A stretch of DNA of 58,642 nt from Desulfobacteraceae bacterium (GCA_021737545.1 JAIPDT010000002.1:1-58642), one strand, 5' to 3'. Numbered from the stretch's first letter, positions 48,401-57,495 are shown. Notes: generated by a model from the sequence alone, not told the origin. Numbers and translations: made by a program.

Positions 48401-48536
48401 CCATGGCGCCCCCGATGGAAGGTCCTTTTTCCACCAGGTAGACATAATAGCCGGAATCGGCAAGATCCAGCGCCGACTGCATGCCGGCTATGCCGCCTCC
48501 GACAATCATTACGGATCCGATCTTATCGTTTGTCAT
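45495..48536 (-). CDS. hdrA: HdrA-like flavoprotein, tandem-domain selenoprotein (Sec60)
   Basis: 1013 residues if the in-frame TGA at 48359-48357 is Sec60. The first unit has FAD-binding [42 protein letters not shown] and ferredoxin motifs (Cys109-119 and Cys156-171). The second starts near residue 457 with the HdrA N-terminal element [16 protein letters not shown], a second FAD loop VVGGGIAGM (about 600), and two C-terminal [4Fe-4S] motifs, [12 protein letters not shown] and [11 protein letters not shown] (about 940-985). HdrA carries the bifurcating flavin. Sec at this position is known in methanogen HdrA. Start ATG at 48536 follows GGAG at eight bases. Confidence 0.93.
48327..48359 (-). 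promoter_or_regulatory. Sec codon and SECIS-like hairpin in hdrA
   Basis: Eight bases after the TGA, GCCGA (48348-48344) pairs with TCGGC (48331-48327), with an inner CT/AG pair closing the apical loop GGTCG (48339-48335). The GGUC loop begins 17 bases after the UGA, close to the GGUCU loop and 18-base spacing of the E. coli fdhF SECIS. Folding was done by eye. Confidence 0.6.
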
Positions 48537-48591
48537 ATTAGACGCTCCTGATAATAACATTGCAGGGTTGTGAGCTTACAGACAATAATAA

Positions 48592-48620
48592 TAAATAAAT
48601 GATAATATATAAAAAGTCAA
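48592..48620 (-). promoter_or_regulatory. Candidate promoter of the hdrA operon
   Basis: On the minus strand TTGACT, 17 bases, TATTTA, in the 170-base divergent gap with miaA. Confidence 0.5.
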
Positions 48621-48706
48621 ATTTCCTTGCTATCTATAAAGTGTTATGTTGTCAATAGAATTTTGGGCGATATCTCATCTGATTCGGGGAGACTCAGGAG
48701 TTTTGT

Positions 48707-49636
48707 ATGCGGAAAACCAGGATAGTCGTAATTAGCGGCCCCACCGGCATCGGAAAGACCGAACTGTCCATACACCTGGCGGAAAAATTCGGCGGTGAAA
48801 TTGTGGGCGCCGATTCCATGCAGATCTATAGGTATATGGATATAGGCACAGCAAAGCCGACCAATTCGGAACGTGCCAGGGTCAAACACCACATGATCAA
48901 CGTGGCCGATCCTGACGAACCTTATGATGCGGCCCGGTATCTTCGCGAGGCCAGGGAAGCGGTGGCGGATATCGAAAACCGGGGAAGTCTGCCCATTGTG
49001 GTCGGCGGAACCGGGTTTTACATAAAAGCCCTTTTATATGGGCTCTGTGAGGCAAAGCCTGAAGACTTGAGCGTGCGGCAAATTCTTTGGCGGGATGCAG
49101 AAACTCTGGGAGGAGAGGCGCTGCATCGGCGGCTTGCAGCCTGCGACCCGGAGACCGCCGGCAGAATTCATCCCAATGATATCTACCGAGTGGTACGAGC
49201 TCTTGAAATATATGAGATCACCGGTCGGCCCATGTCGGTTTACCGGGCGGCGCACAGGTTTTTAGATGCTCCATACCATGCTTTGAAGCTTGCTTTGTAC
49301 ATGGATCGTGGGGAGTTGTATAAGCGCATTAATCAAAGGGTGGATCTTATGGTCGAGCAGGGGCTTGTCGGGGAAGTCAGGGATCTGCTGCAAAAAGGAT
49401 ACGGCAGAGAATTAAAGGCAATGCAGGCTCTTGGTTACCGCCATGTCCTGGATTATCTGGAGGCTATCACCGATCGTGAGAAGGCAGTGGAGATTTTGAA
49501 AAGAGACACCCGCCGTTATGCCAAACGCCAGCTTACATGGTTTCGCAGCGATCCCGAAATCATCTGGGTCAAACCGGATCAGGAAGCGTGGATCAGCCGG
49601 CGGATAGACGAATTTTTAAAATCTTCTGGCCCCTGA
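48707..49636 (+). CDS. miaA: tRNA dimethylallyltransferase
   Basis: A 309-residue P-loop enzyme that isopentenylates A37 of tRNAs reading UNN codons. It shows SGPTGIGKTEL (P-loop 11-18), VGADSMQIYRYMDIGTAKP, HHMINVADPDEPYDAARY, VVGGTGFYIKALLYGL and AMQALGYRH near the C-terminus. Length is normal. Sec-tRNA is one of its known targets in other bacteria. Monocistronic, divergent from hdrA. Confidence 0.96.
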   Translation: MRKTRIVVISGPTGIGKTELSIHLAEKFGGEIVGADSMQIYRYMDIGTAKPTNSERARVKHHMINVADPDEPYDAARYLREAREAVADIENRGSLPIVVGGTGFYIKALLYGLCEAKPEDLSVRQILWRDAETLGGEALHRRLAACDPETAGRIHPNDIYRVVRALEIYEITGRPMSVYRAAHRFLDAPYHALKLALYMDRGELYKRINQRVDLMVEQGLVGEVRDLLQKGYGRELKAMQALGYRHVLDYLEAITDREKAVEILKRDTRRYAKRQLTWFRSDPEIIWVKPDQEAWISRRIDEFLKSSGP

Positions 49637-49650
49637 TTCGTTCCGGATGA

Positions 49651-50328
49651 CTATAAGTTTGAAGAATCAGTTTTATTAGGATCAATAACTCCGAGTTCGA
49701 TAGCATAGCGGACCAGGGAGGAGGTATTTTTCATGTTCAGTTTTTCCATGAGGTTGGTGCGGTGTTTGGCCACGGTCTTGGGGCTGATTGAAAGCCGCCC
49801 CCCGATTTCATTGGCTGTGGCGCCTTCTGCCAACATTTTAAATATTTGTTGTTCGCGGCGGGTAAGCTGCTCATAGCTGTTCAGATGCGGCTGCTCGGTT
49901 TTTTTTTCCAGGTAGCTGTGGATAATGTCGGCATTGATCTCCGCGCTTAAAAAATATTTGTTGCGGTAAGCCGAGCGGATTGCGCCCATGACTTCCTCAA
50001 ACGGACTGGTTTTTAAAAGATAACCCTTGGCGCCGGCATGAAGGACCTGCCTTATGTCGTCCTGTTTCTGATACATTGTAAGGATGACTACTTTCGTGTT
50101 TTCGGAAATTTCCCTGATTTGTCCGATGAATTCAATTCCGGCCAGATTGGGCAGGAAGACATCTATGATAAGGACGTCAGGCTTGATATCCTTGAGTTTT
50201 TCCCACATTTCATCGTTGTCCTCGGCTTCGGCCGCGACTTTGATGTCTGCTTTCCTGTCCAGGAGTGCTTTTAACCCCTCCCGGACAACGGTGTGATGAT
50301 CGGCAAGCATGAGTTTAATTTTTGCCAT
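49651..50328 (-). CDS. NarL/FixJ-type response regulator
   Basis: A 225-residue regulator. The receiver domain has the phospho-acceptor Asp56 (IIDVFLP), Thr at LTMYQ and Lys in KGYLLKT. The C-terminal LuxR-type HTH runs from about 155 to 210 (LTRREQQIFKMLAEGATANEIGGRLSISPKTVAKH). No histidine kinase lies adjacent, so the partner is elsewhere. It is preceded on the same strand by a paralogous regulator. Confidence 0.92.
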   Translation of the reverse strand: MAKIKLMLADHHTVVREGLKALLDRKADIKVAAEAEDNDEMWEKLKDIKPDVLIIDVFLPNLAGIEFIGQIREISENTKVVILTMYQKQDDIRQVLHAGAKGYLLKTSPFEEVMGAIRSAYRNKYFLSAEINADIIHSYLEKKTEQPHLNSYEQLTRREQQIFKMLAEGATANEIGGRLSISPKTVAKHRTNLMEKLNMKNTSSLVRYAIELGVIDPNKTDSSNL

Positions 50329-50391
50329 GATCTGTTCCCTTCCCTCTGTTCGGAGTTCGTGAATCTTGGCATTGAGCGTGTATATGCGTAT

Positions 50392-51048
50392 TTACGAGCT
50401 ATGATCCAGCACCCCTATTCTGGCGGCATAGTGCACCAGCGAGGCCGTGTTTTTGAGCAAAAGCTTTTCCATGATGCTCATGCGGTGCTTGGCCACGGTC
50501 TTGGGACTGATTTTTAGCGTTTCTGCGATTTCACCCGTGGTTGCTCCTTCTGCAATCAGCCGGAATACCTGTTTTTCCCGTTTGGAGAGTCGTGTATACA
50601 GATTGGCTTCAGCCGTGGTGTCCTGCTTTTTCACAAAAGCGTTTATAATCTCTGCGCTGATTTCCGGGCTCAAATGATACCCTTTGTCATGCACGGTTTT
50701 AATGGCAGTGATTATTTCCGAAATGGATGCGGTTTTTAATACATACCCCTTCGCCCCTGCCTGCAGGCTGTCGCGGACGTTTTTTCTGTTTTTCTCAGTG
50801 GTGAGGATAAGGATTTCCGTATCCCCGCCGGCCTCCTGGTATCTTTGAATTGTTTTTACGCCCTCGAAACCGGGCACGGTCGGTTCCACCACTACCACAT
50901 CAGGTTTTACTTTGCTTATCCTCTCCAGCGCTTCCGCACCGTCGGCCGCTTCGGCCGCAACCTCAATGTCCGGTTGATCAGACAGCAGTGCATTTATTCC
51001 CTGGCGGACCACCAGTTGATTGTCCACAAGCATGACTTTGATTTTCAT
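50392..51048 (-). CDS. NarL/FixJ-type regulator with Glu at the phosphorylation site
   Basis: A 218-residue paralog of the neighbouring regulator with the same receiver-HTH layout. At the position of Asp56 it has Glu55 (VVVVEPTVPG), the substitution that mimics phosphorylation in NtrC and others. Asp9, the LTT threonine and the KGYVLKT lysine remain. The LuxR HTH (SKREKQVFRLIAEGATTGEIAETLKISPKTVAKH) is intact. It probably acts constitutively or through protein contact rather than a kinase. Confidence 0.9.
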   Translation of the reverse strand: MKIKVMLVDNQLVVRQGINALLSDQPDIEVAAEAADGAEALERISKVKPDVVVVEPTVPGFEGVKTIQRYQEAGGDTEILILTTEKNRKNVRDSLQAGAKGYVLKTASISEIITAIKTVHDKGYHLSPEISAEIINAFVKKQDTTAEANLYTRLSKREKQVFRLIAEGATTGEIAETLKISPKTVAKHRMSIMEKLLLKNTASLVHYAARIGVLDHSS

Positions 51049-51115
51049 CCGACATTCCTTGGGTTATTTTTTGTTTTCGTATATACTGCTTTATTTACAG
51101 GGTTGCCAAAAGTGT

Positions 51116-51556
51116 TTAAACAAAGCCAAGCGGTTTGCCGGTTCTATAGGCTACGGCCTGGCAAGTGGCAACCAAGTTTCGGCTGTCGTCGGTGACCTTT
51201 ATATCATAGCTGGCGGTTTTCCTGGAATAGCTGATTTCCGTGGCTTCGGCGCGCAATATCGTCGGCTTTGCCGGACTGCTGATATACGTGACATTAACGT
51301 TTAAGGCCACTGCTATGCTTCCGCCGGTCTGGCTGGCGGTTTCAAAAGCTTCATCGATCAGCGAAAAAATCGCGCCTCCGTGGGCGCGTGCGTACATGTT
51401 TGCCATGGAATCCGGATCATAGGGCATTTCCACCAGTGAAAAGCCGTATCTTAATTCCAGGAGCCTCATCTTGAATGTCCGGGCCAGCGGCTCGGCTTCA
51501 ACTGCCTTGTAAATTGCCTTTTCAACAGCGGGGTCAATTTCCTGTATCGAAGTCAA
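51116..51556 (-). CDS. Hotdog-fold thioesterase (PaaI family)
   Basis: A 146-residue single hotdog domain with the PaaI/DUF4442-type helix ARAHGGAIFSLIDEAFETA, where Asp acts on an acyl-CoA thioester, and the following strand TYISSPAKPTILRAEA. It hydrolyses an unknown acyl-CoA, possibly phenylacetyl-like, in the cytosol. 67 bases upstream of the Glu55 regulator gene on the same strand. Confidence 0.88.
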   Translation of the reverse strand: MTSIQEIDPAVEKAIYKAVEAEPLARTFKMRLLELRYGFSLVEMPYDPDSMANMYARAHGGAIFSLIDEAFETASQTGGSIAVALNVNVTYISSPAKPTILRAEATEISYSRKTASYDIKVTDDSRNLVATCQAVAYRTGKPLGFV

Positions 51557-51637
51557 CGCGATTTATCCCTTTATTACGAATATACTTTTATTAATTGTTA
51601 AACATAAGACAGGTTTGCCGGAATTCAAGGCAGGGAA

Positions 51638-51892
51638 CTATGGTTTTGCCTCAACAAAGCGACTCCTTTTAAGCAATTCGATCCATTGCGCCATCAGGGT
51701 TGCCAGTTTTGCGAACTCCTCTGTTTGTTCTTTTGCAGGTGATACAAAAAATTGCTCTGATACAGAGGCTTTCTGCTTGTCATCGGGCTGCAATCCGGCG
51801 TAGATCTCAGATGCCTGCTGCAGATATCCCTGAGTTTCGTATAAACGAGCAAGTGTGTAGGTGAATCTCCATCCGGAATCATTCATCGCCAT
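51638..51892 (-). CDS. Small helical protein with a TPR-like repeat, 84 aa
   Basis: A short protein reading MAMNDSGWRFTYTLARLYETQ, then a helix pair ending in ASEIYAGLQ that fits one TPR unit, and a C-terminal helix with FAKLATLMAQWIELL. Overlaps the FtsB-like gene by 14 bases. It has reasonable coding character but I do not recognise the family. It may be an accessory of the FtsB-like protein or a general scaffold. Confidence 0.6.
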   Translation of the reverse strand: MAMNDSGWRFTYTLARLYETQGYLQQASEIYAGLQPDDKQKASVSEQFFVSPAKEQTEEFAKLATLMAQWIELLKRSRFVEAKP

Positions 51893-52202
51893 TACCCTTT
51901 TCGCCTGTCAAAAATTTGAAAACTATTTCGTCCGGAGCCACCATATGAAGTTCCCGCCGTGCAGTATACTCTATATATTCCGGATCGTTTTTTAGCCGGT
52001 TGATAGTCCTGTAAAGGGCCGTGTTTTCTTCTTCTATACGTGCATTTTTCTCCTGGACAGCTCTTAAATCCTTATGCATGGATTTTAGCTCCATGAGTCC
52101 CCGGTCTCCGAAAATGATTGCAAGCAGATAAATTCCTGCTGCAAGGACCGCTGCCCACAGGCAGAAATCTGTTGCAAGGGATTTGGCTGAAACGATTTTC
52201 AA
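51879..52202 (-). CDS. ftsB: Septum formation initiator family protein (FtsB/DivIC-like)
   Basis: A 107-residue bitopic protein: an N-terminal transmembrane helix (about 12-32), a coiled coil (about 40-75), then the DPEYIEYTARRELHMVAPDEIVFKF motif of the DivIC/FtsB family. It bridges FtsQ and FtsL in the divisome. Its start overlaps the murJ stop by 4 bases, coupling it to lipid II export. Confidence 0.87.
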   Translation of the reverse strand: MKIVSAKSLATDFCLWAAVLAAGIYLLAIIFGDRGLMELKSMHKDLRAVQEKNARIEEENTALYRTINRLKNDPEYIEYTARRELHMVAPDEIVFKFLTGEKGNGDE

Positions 52203-53749
52203 TTTCGCTTCACCATGGAAGTTAAGAATTTTAGTTCACCGCGCTGAAGCACCGCTGCGCAAGCCCCGTATATTATGATGCCCGCAATTATTGCTATAAA
52301 AACGTTTGCCAGCAGGTACATCTCAGGGCCTGCGTAATCCGGGGGAAATTGTCTGTGCCACCAAACAAGACCTCCCGCCATTACAAGAGAGCTTACCACA
52401 GTTTTCATAGTGGAAACAACGATGTTTTTCCAGTGAAATCCGCCCATGCGTTTACGGAGAACAGCTGCCAAAAGGCAGAAATTTATCATGGATCCAAGCG
52501 AGGTGGCCAGAGCAAGTCCCCCGTGTTCGAGCGGCCCCATCAGGATTATTCCGAAAGCAATGTTTGCTATAATGGAATAGGTGGCCATCTTGACCGGAGT
52601 TTTGGTGTCCTGCAGAGCGTAAAAGGTCGATACCAGAATGCGAACAGCGGAGAAGGCCCATAGTCCCAGGCTGTAATGAAAAAGGGCATACGCGGTAAGC
52701 CGCATGCTTTCGCTATCAAAAGCCCCCCGCATAAACAGCAGTCCCACTATGGGCTCGCGCAGCACAATCAGTCCGGCCATGGCAGGAATAGTAATAAAAA
52801 AAATCATTTTCATAGAATAGGCAAACGTATCGCTAAGGGCTTCATAATCCCTGGCCGCGGCCTGCCGGGACAGGCTCGGAAGCAAGGCCACCGACGTGGA
52901 TATGGCGAATATGCCCAGGGGAAACTGCACCAGCCGGTCTGCATAGTATAAATAGGAAACGCTTCCTTCAGGCAGAAGCGATGCCAGCAGGGTTCCCACA
53001 AGGATGTTTACCTGGTAGACAGCCGCTCCGAACACTGCCGGCCCCATAAGCAGGCCGATTTTTTTAAGGGCCGGATGCCAGATATGCGCCTTCTGCCATA
53101 TCACGACTCCCTTTCGAATCAAAAACGGAACCTGAAGGGCCAGCTGAATCAACCCGCCTACAAGCACTCCTATGGCCAATCCTATGACAGGGGTTTCCAT
53201 GTGCGGTGCGATAAACAGGACCGATCCGATCATGGATAGATTGAGAAAAACAGGGGCCAGGGCAGGGGCCGCAAAGTGACCCAGGGCGTTTAAAATGCCC
53301 ATGCTCAGTGCCACCAGGCAGATACAGATGATATATGGAAACATGATCCTGGTAAGGGTTACTGTCAGAGCGAACTTGGAACCGGCAAACCCGGGAGCTA
53401 CAATTTTTACGATCCACGGCGCGCCGGCTATGCCTGCCAGGGTGACTGCGGCCATTATCAACGAAAGCATTCTTACTGCCGAACGGGCGAGCGCAAAGGC
53501 TTCATCGCGTCCGTGGCGGGTCATGTGCTCGGTAAATACCGGGACCACCGCCATGCTAAGGGTGCCTTCGGCAAACAGTCGCCTTAGCAGGTTGGGGATG
53601 CGAAAGGCTACGAAAAAGGCGTCTGACAGACGTCCGGCCCCGAAAAACCAGGCAATGACCATGTCCCGGACAAACCCGAGAATCCGGCTCAAAAGCGTGG
53701 CCGCTCCGATAACCCCTGCGGCCCGGGTTACGTGTCGTTTTTCATCCAT
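52199..53749 (-). CDS. murJ: Lipid II flippase MurJ
   Basis: A 516-residue polytopic protein of the MOP superfamily with about 14 helices. It has the N-terminal AATLLSRILGFVRDMVIAWFFG and RIPNLLRRLFAEG cluster and TLTRIMFPYI. It flips lipid II across the inner membrane for peptidoglycan synthesis. The C-terminal helix and KR-rich tail are complete. Confidence 0.95.
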   Translation of the reverse strand: MDEKRHVTRAAGVIGAATLLSRILGFVRDMVIAWFFGAGRLSDAFFVAFRIPNLLRRLFAEGTLSMAVVPVFTEHMTRHGRDEAFALARSAVRMLSLIMAAVTLAGIAGAPWIVKIVAPGFAGSKFALTVTLTRIMFPYIICICLVALSMGILNALGHFAAPALAPVFLNLSMIGSVLFIAPHMETPVIGLAIGVLVGGLIQLALQVPFLIRKGVVIWQKAHIWHPALKKIGLLMGPAVFGAAVYQVNILVGTLLASLLPEGSVSYLYYADRLVQFPLGIFAISTSVALLPSLSRQAAARDYEALSDTFAYSMKMIFFITIPAMAGLIVLREPIVGLLFMRGAFDSESMRLTAYALFHYSLGLWAFSAVRILVSTFYALQDTKTPVKMATYSIIANIAFGIILMGPLEHGGLALATSLGSMINFCLLAAVLRKRMGGFHWKNIVVSTMKTVVSSLVMAGGLVWWHRQFPPDYAGPEMYLLANVFIAIIAGIIIYGACAAVLQRGELKFLTSMVKRN

Positions 53750-53816
53750 GATCCAGGATTTTTACAACATTGGCGGCAATAGTCAAAACAAGTTTGTGCA
53801 CATAATTTTGAACTTG

Positions 53817-53957
53817 TTATTTGCCGGTCCGAAATCGGTCTTTTACCCATGAAAGAGCCTCCACTTCTTCTGCCCGGCCCGAGTGCGCGCACGCCAGCGC
53901 TACACCACCCGGGGCTGACGCGACGGCAGATGAATTTTGCGATTTTTCAGGGTAGCT
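53817..53957 (-). pseudogene. Possible remnant coding frame without a start codon
   Basis: An open minus-strand frame of about 46 codons that ends GRAEEVEALSWVKDRFRTGK and has a protein-like composition (SSAVASAPGGVALACAHS before it). It has no ATG, GTG or TTG start and begins after a TGA at 53960-53958. It could be the 3' end of a decayed TPR-like gene or chance. It sits in the otherwise empty 344-base gap upstream of rpsT. Confidence 0.25.
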
Positions 53958-53983
53958 TCATTTAGCTGATCAGTTTGCTTTTC

Positions 53984-54005
53984 ACCGAAAATTGTCGGTT
54001 TTTTT
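53984..54005 (+). terminator. Weak terminator-like hairpin upstream of rpsT
   Basis: ACCGA, six bases, TCGGT and seven T. No plus-strand gene is evident upstream that would need it. Confidence 0.35.
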
Positions 54006-54006
54006 A

Positions 54007-54035
54007 TTGACATCAATAATGAGATACGGTATTTT
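54007..54035 (+). promoter_or_regulatory. Promoter of rpsT
   Basis: TTGACA, 17 bases, TATTTT, about 58 bases before the rpsT start. Confidence 0.65.
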
Positions 54036-54093
54036 GTTAATTTAAATATTGTTGGAATATTACAATAAATTTAAGTAAAGGAGGCTGTAGAAG

Positions 54094-54357
54094 TTGGCCA
54101 ATCATAAATCCGCATTAAAGCGAATCAAACAGAACAGCAAACGCCGCATGCGAAACCGGATAGTAAAGACCCGGGTAAAAACCTCGGCCAAGAATGTGAT
54201 CTCCGCGGCCGAAAAAAGCGGAGATGTAAGCGGCGAATTAAAAAACGCCCAGTCCGTTATAGACAAGGCGGCACAAAAGGGCGTTATTCATCCCAGGACC
54301 GCGGCCCGAAAAATTTCCCGTCTGAGCCGAAGAGCCAATACCTCGGCTTCCGCTTAG
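54094..54357 (+). CDS. rpsT: 30S ribosomal protein S20
   Basis: An 87-residue basic protein that binds 16S rRNA early in assembly: ANHKSALKRIKQNSKRRMRNR, VKTSAKNVISAAEKS, and IHPRTAARKISRLSRR. The start codon is TTG with a GGAGG nine bases before it. In E. coli rpsT also starts with a rare codon (UUG), used in autoregulation. Its stop overlaps convergent lptE by four bases. Confidence 0.96.
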   Translation: MANHKSALKRIKQNSKRRMRNRIVKTRVKTSAKNVISAAEKSGDVSGELKNAQSVIDKAAQKGVIHPRTAARKISRLSRRANTSASA

Positions 54358-54878
54358 AAGTCATCGGTCATTCGATAATAAATCCGCTGTGCCAGCCTGC
54401 CGGATAGCTTGGCCACAGCGGATTTTTTGTTCCTTTCGGTGACAAGCTTGTCATCGGCTACGGTGTATTCTTCCGAGGCCGAGATTCCGTTGGCGGACCA
54501 TAATACCGCCCCGGACGTGTCAATCAGTTTTACATCGACTGTTACCGTAATCCGGCGCTCCGCCGTAGTATGCGTACTTATGTGCGAGATGGTGGAACTG
54601 CGCGCAGACCTGATCACCCCGGTCAAGACCGCATCCGCTTCTTTCCTCGCAGATACGGTTGCCTTTGCCGTCCGTGTAAATTCGTATGTAATGTCATTGG
54701 TGATAATCGACTCTATGCCGATCTCTCCGGATTTGTTTTTAAAAGTTTCGATTGCCAGCCGGTTAAAATCGCCCGGCAGCTCACCTGCCCCGGAAAACCG
54801 GTATCCGCACGCCGCCAGAAATGCAAGGCACCAGACAAGCAGTGCGTATGTAAAGACTGTGTATTTAAGGGATGACAT
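54354..54878 (-). CDS. lptE: LPS-assembly lipoprotein LptE
   Basis: A 174-residue lipoprotein: a signal sequence ends in the lipobox LAACGYRF, so Cys24 is lipidated. The mature part shows the LptE pattern GYRFSGAGELPGDFNRLAIETFKNKS, ITYEFTR and a C-terminal LAQRIYYRM. LptE plugs LptD in the outer membrane and delivers LPS. Thirteen bases downstream of leuS, the usual leuS-lptE order. Confidence 0.88.
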   Translation of the reverse strand: MSSLKYTVFTYALLVWCLAFLAACGYRFSGAGELPGDFNRLAIETFKNKSGEIGIESIITNDITYEFTRTAKATVSARKEADAVLTGVIRSARSSTISHISTHTTAERRITVTVDVKLIDTSGAVLWSANGISASEEYTVADDKLVTERNKKSAVAKLSGRLAQRIYYRMTDDF

Positions 54879-54891
54879 TTTTGATTTTTCC

Positions 54892-57495
54892 TTAAACCAC
54901 GATGTTGACCAGTTTGTCTTTTACCACGATTACTTTTTTTATCGGTTTGCCGCCGATAAACCGTTCTACGTTTTCATCTGCAAGCGCCCGCTGTTTTAAT
55001 GCCTCTTCATCTGCGGCGGAGTCGGCCTCAAATTTTGCCCGCAGTTTGCCGTTGACCTGAATCACTATCAGGCGGGTGTCCGTGGTCAGTGCGTCCTGCC
55101 GGTATTTCGGCCATGATGCTTTTGCAAGGCTTCCCGGCTTGTTTCCCAGGCCCGCCCAGAGCTCCTCTGTGATATGGGGAACCATGGGTGCCAGGAGCAG
55201 CACGGCGGTTTCAAGGGCATGCCGCATCACTCCGAGCGTCTGTTGATTTTCAGCCTCCGGTGTTATTTTCGATTCAGAGTTGTAAATTGTGTTGACCAGT
55301 TCCATAACCGCGCTGATGGCGGTGTTGAAGTGAAATCTGTCTTCTATGTCATCCGTGACTTTCTTTATGGTCTGGTGTGTTTTGATGTAAAGATCGCGCG
55401 TCTCTTCGTCCAGATCGGTTGGCGCGTCTTTATAAGCGGGCGTGTCTTTTAGCCGGGGAATCCAGTTTTCCGCAAGCCGCCAGATACGGTTTAAGAAACG
55501 ATATCCGCCTTCCACGCCCTGTTCGCTCCACTCAAGATCACGTTCGGGCGGGGATGCAAACAGGCAGAACAGCCGTACAGTATCCGCGCCGTAATGCTCC
55601 ACCAACTGGTTGGGATCAATGATATTTTTTTTGGATTTCGACATTTTCTCCACTCTGCCGATCTCCACGGGTCGGCCGCATTTTTTGCAGAAAACCGACT
55701 CGTCGCGGTTTTCTGTTTCCTCCGGATAAAGGTAGCCGTGCTCTTGGCAATGCTGGGTCTCTTTGCTGACCATACCCTGGGTCAGAAGTCGGGTAAAAGG
55801 CTCCTCGAAATTAACCAGCCCGAGGTCTTTTAATATCCGGGTGAAATAGCGCGAATATAGCAGGTGCATTACAGCGTGCTCTACTCCGCCTATATACTGA
55901 TCTACCGGCATCCAGTAATCCACGGCATCCGGGTCAAACATGCCTTTGTCATAATTCGGGCTGCAGTAACGCTCAAAATACCAGGAAGATTCCACAAAGG
56001 TGTCCATTGTATCGGTTTCACGCCTGGCGGGAGTATTGCATTTCGGGCACTTTGTGTTGATAAATTCTTCGTGAGCCGCCAGGGGAGAGCCGCCGCCTTC
56101 GAGCAGGTCAATGTCTTCGGGCAGCACAATCGGAAGATCCTTTTCGTTAACCGGTACTATACCGCATTCCGGGCAGTGGATCATCGGTACGGGTGTCCCC
56201 CAGTAGCGCTGCCTGGAAATACCCCAGTCGCGGAGTCTGTAGCTTGTGGTCCGTTTGCCGATGCCGTGTTTTTCAAACCAGGCTATCAGCTCTTCATATG
56301 CCTGCCTGTTGTGCAGTCCGTCAAATGGACCGGAATTTAGCATTTCCCCGTCGCCTGTATAAGCCTGATCCCTGGCGGTTTCTTCAGCAGACAGCTCCCG
56401 GGGCTGGATCACCGTAATGATGTCTATGCCGTATTTCCCGGCAAATTCGAAGTCCCGCTGGTCGTGGGCCGGAACCGACATCACTGCACCGGTGCCGTAT
56501 TCCATGAGGGCAAAATTTGCCGTATATATGGGGATCGGTTTTTCGTTTGCAGGGTTTATACACCAGGCCCCCAGAAAAACGCCTTCTTTTTCGCGGTCTT
56601 CTGTCATCCGGTCGGTGCGGTTTTCCCTGGCCATTTGCTCAACAAATTCCGTTACATTCTTTTCCTGCTCGGTTCCTGCTGCCAGTTGCTTCACCAGAGG
56701 ATGTTCCGGGGCCAGGACCATAAAGGTGGCTCCGTATATGGTGTCCGGACGGGTTGTAAAAACGGAAATGGATTCATTCGTTTGATAGACAGGAAACTCG
56801 ATTTGAGCGCCCGTGCTTTTGCCTATCCAGTTTTTCTGCATGGTGAGGACTTTTTCAGGCCAGCCTGAAAGCCTGTCGCAGTTTTTAAGCAAATCTTCCG
56901 CATAGTCGGTAATTTTGAAAAACCAGCCCCACAGCTTCTTCTGCTTTACCGGCATGCCGCAGCGCCAGCAGTTGCCTGATTCAACCTGCTCGTTTGCCAA
57001 CACGGTGCGGCAGGTCTCGCACCAGTTGACATAGGATTCCTTGCGGTAGACCATGCCCTTTTCATACATTTTGATAAACAGCCACTGTTCCCACTTGTAG
57101 TACTGAGGATCGCACGTTGCCAGCTCCCGGTTCCAGTCGTAGCTGAAGCCCAGGCGCTTTAGCTGTTTTCTCATGGCCGCGATGTTTTCGTAGGTCCATT
57201 TGGCAGGATGGGTATTGTTGTCGATCGCAGCATTTTCTGCCGGCATCCCAAAAGCGTCCCAGCCCATGGGATGAAGGACATTATAGCCGCACATTCGTTT
57301 ATAGCGGGCCACCACGTCGCCGATTGTATAATTGCGCACATGGCCGATATGAATTCTGCCCGAAGGATAGGGAAACATTTCGAGCAGGTAATACTTTTCC
57401 CGCAAAGGGTCTTTTTCTGCTTCAAATGCCCCTGTTTTTTCCCATATCTCCTGCCATCCGGGTTCAATGGATTTCGGATCGTATCGCTGCTCCAT
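54892..57495 (-). CDS. leuS: Leucyl-tRNA synthetase
   Basis: An 867-residue class I synthetase. HIGH is at 49-52 ([11 protein letters not shown]), the CP1 editing domain spans about 220-420 ([19 protein letters not shown]), and KMSKS is at 617-621. The zinc region, anticodon-binding domain and C-terminal ubiquitin-like domain ([12 protein letters not shown]) are complete. The next gene downstream is lptE. Confidence 0.97.
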   Translation of the reverse strand: MEQRYDPKSIEPGWQEIWEKTGAFEAEKDPLREKYYLLEMFPYPSGRIHIGHVRNYTIGDVVARYKRMCGYNVLHPMGWDAFGMPAENAAIDNNTHPAKWTYENIAAMRKQLKRLGFSYDWNRELATCDPQYYKWEQWLFIKMYEKGMVYRKESYVNWCETCRTVLANEQVESGNCWRCGMPVKQKKLWGWFFKITDYAEDLLKNCDRLSGWPEKVLTMQKNWIGKSTGAQIEFPVYQTNESISVFTTRPDTIYGATFMVLAPEHPLVKQLAAGTEQEKNVTEFVEQMARENRTDRMTEDREKEGVFLGAWCINPANEKPIPIYTANFALMEYGTGAVMSVPAHDQRDFEFAGKYGIDIITVIQPRELSAEETARDQAYTGDGEMLNSGPFDGLHNRQAYEELIAWFEKHGIGKRTTSYRLRDWGISRQRYWGTPVPMIHCPECGIVPVNEKDLPIVLPEDIDLLEGGGSPLAAHEEFINTKCPKCNTPARRETDTMDTFVESSWYFERYCSPNYDKGMFDPDAVDYWMPVDQYIGGVEHAVMHLLYSRYFTRILKDLGLVNFEEPFTRLLTQGMVSKETQHCQEHGYLYPEETENRDESVFCKKCGRPVEIGRVEKMSKSKKNIIDPNQLVEHYGADTVRLFCLFASPPERDLEWSEQGVEGGYRFLNRIWRLAENWIPRLKDTPAYKDAPTDLDEETRDLYIKTHQTIKKVTDDIEDRFHFNTAISAVMELVNTIYNSESKITPEAENQQTLGVMRHALETAVLLLAPMVPHITEELWAGLGNKPGSLAKASWPKYRQDALTTDTRLIVIQVNGKLRAKFEADSAADEEALKQRALADENVERFIGGKPIKKVIVVKDKLVNIVV

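Noticed and set aside
48357-48560. Separate 67-residue FAD-binding ORF or frameshifted HdrA pseudogene
   Set aside because: No base insertion or deletion is needed, and the single stop is a TGA at a known Sec site with a hairpin after it.
53840-53945. Possible small structured RNA (SRP RNA or similar) upstream of rpsT
   Set aside because: The GC-rich segment shows only a CTGCC/GGCAG pair and lacks the GGAAGGAAGCA-type SRP core.
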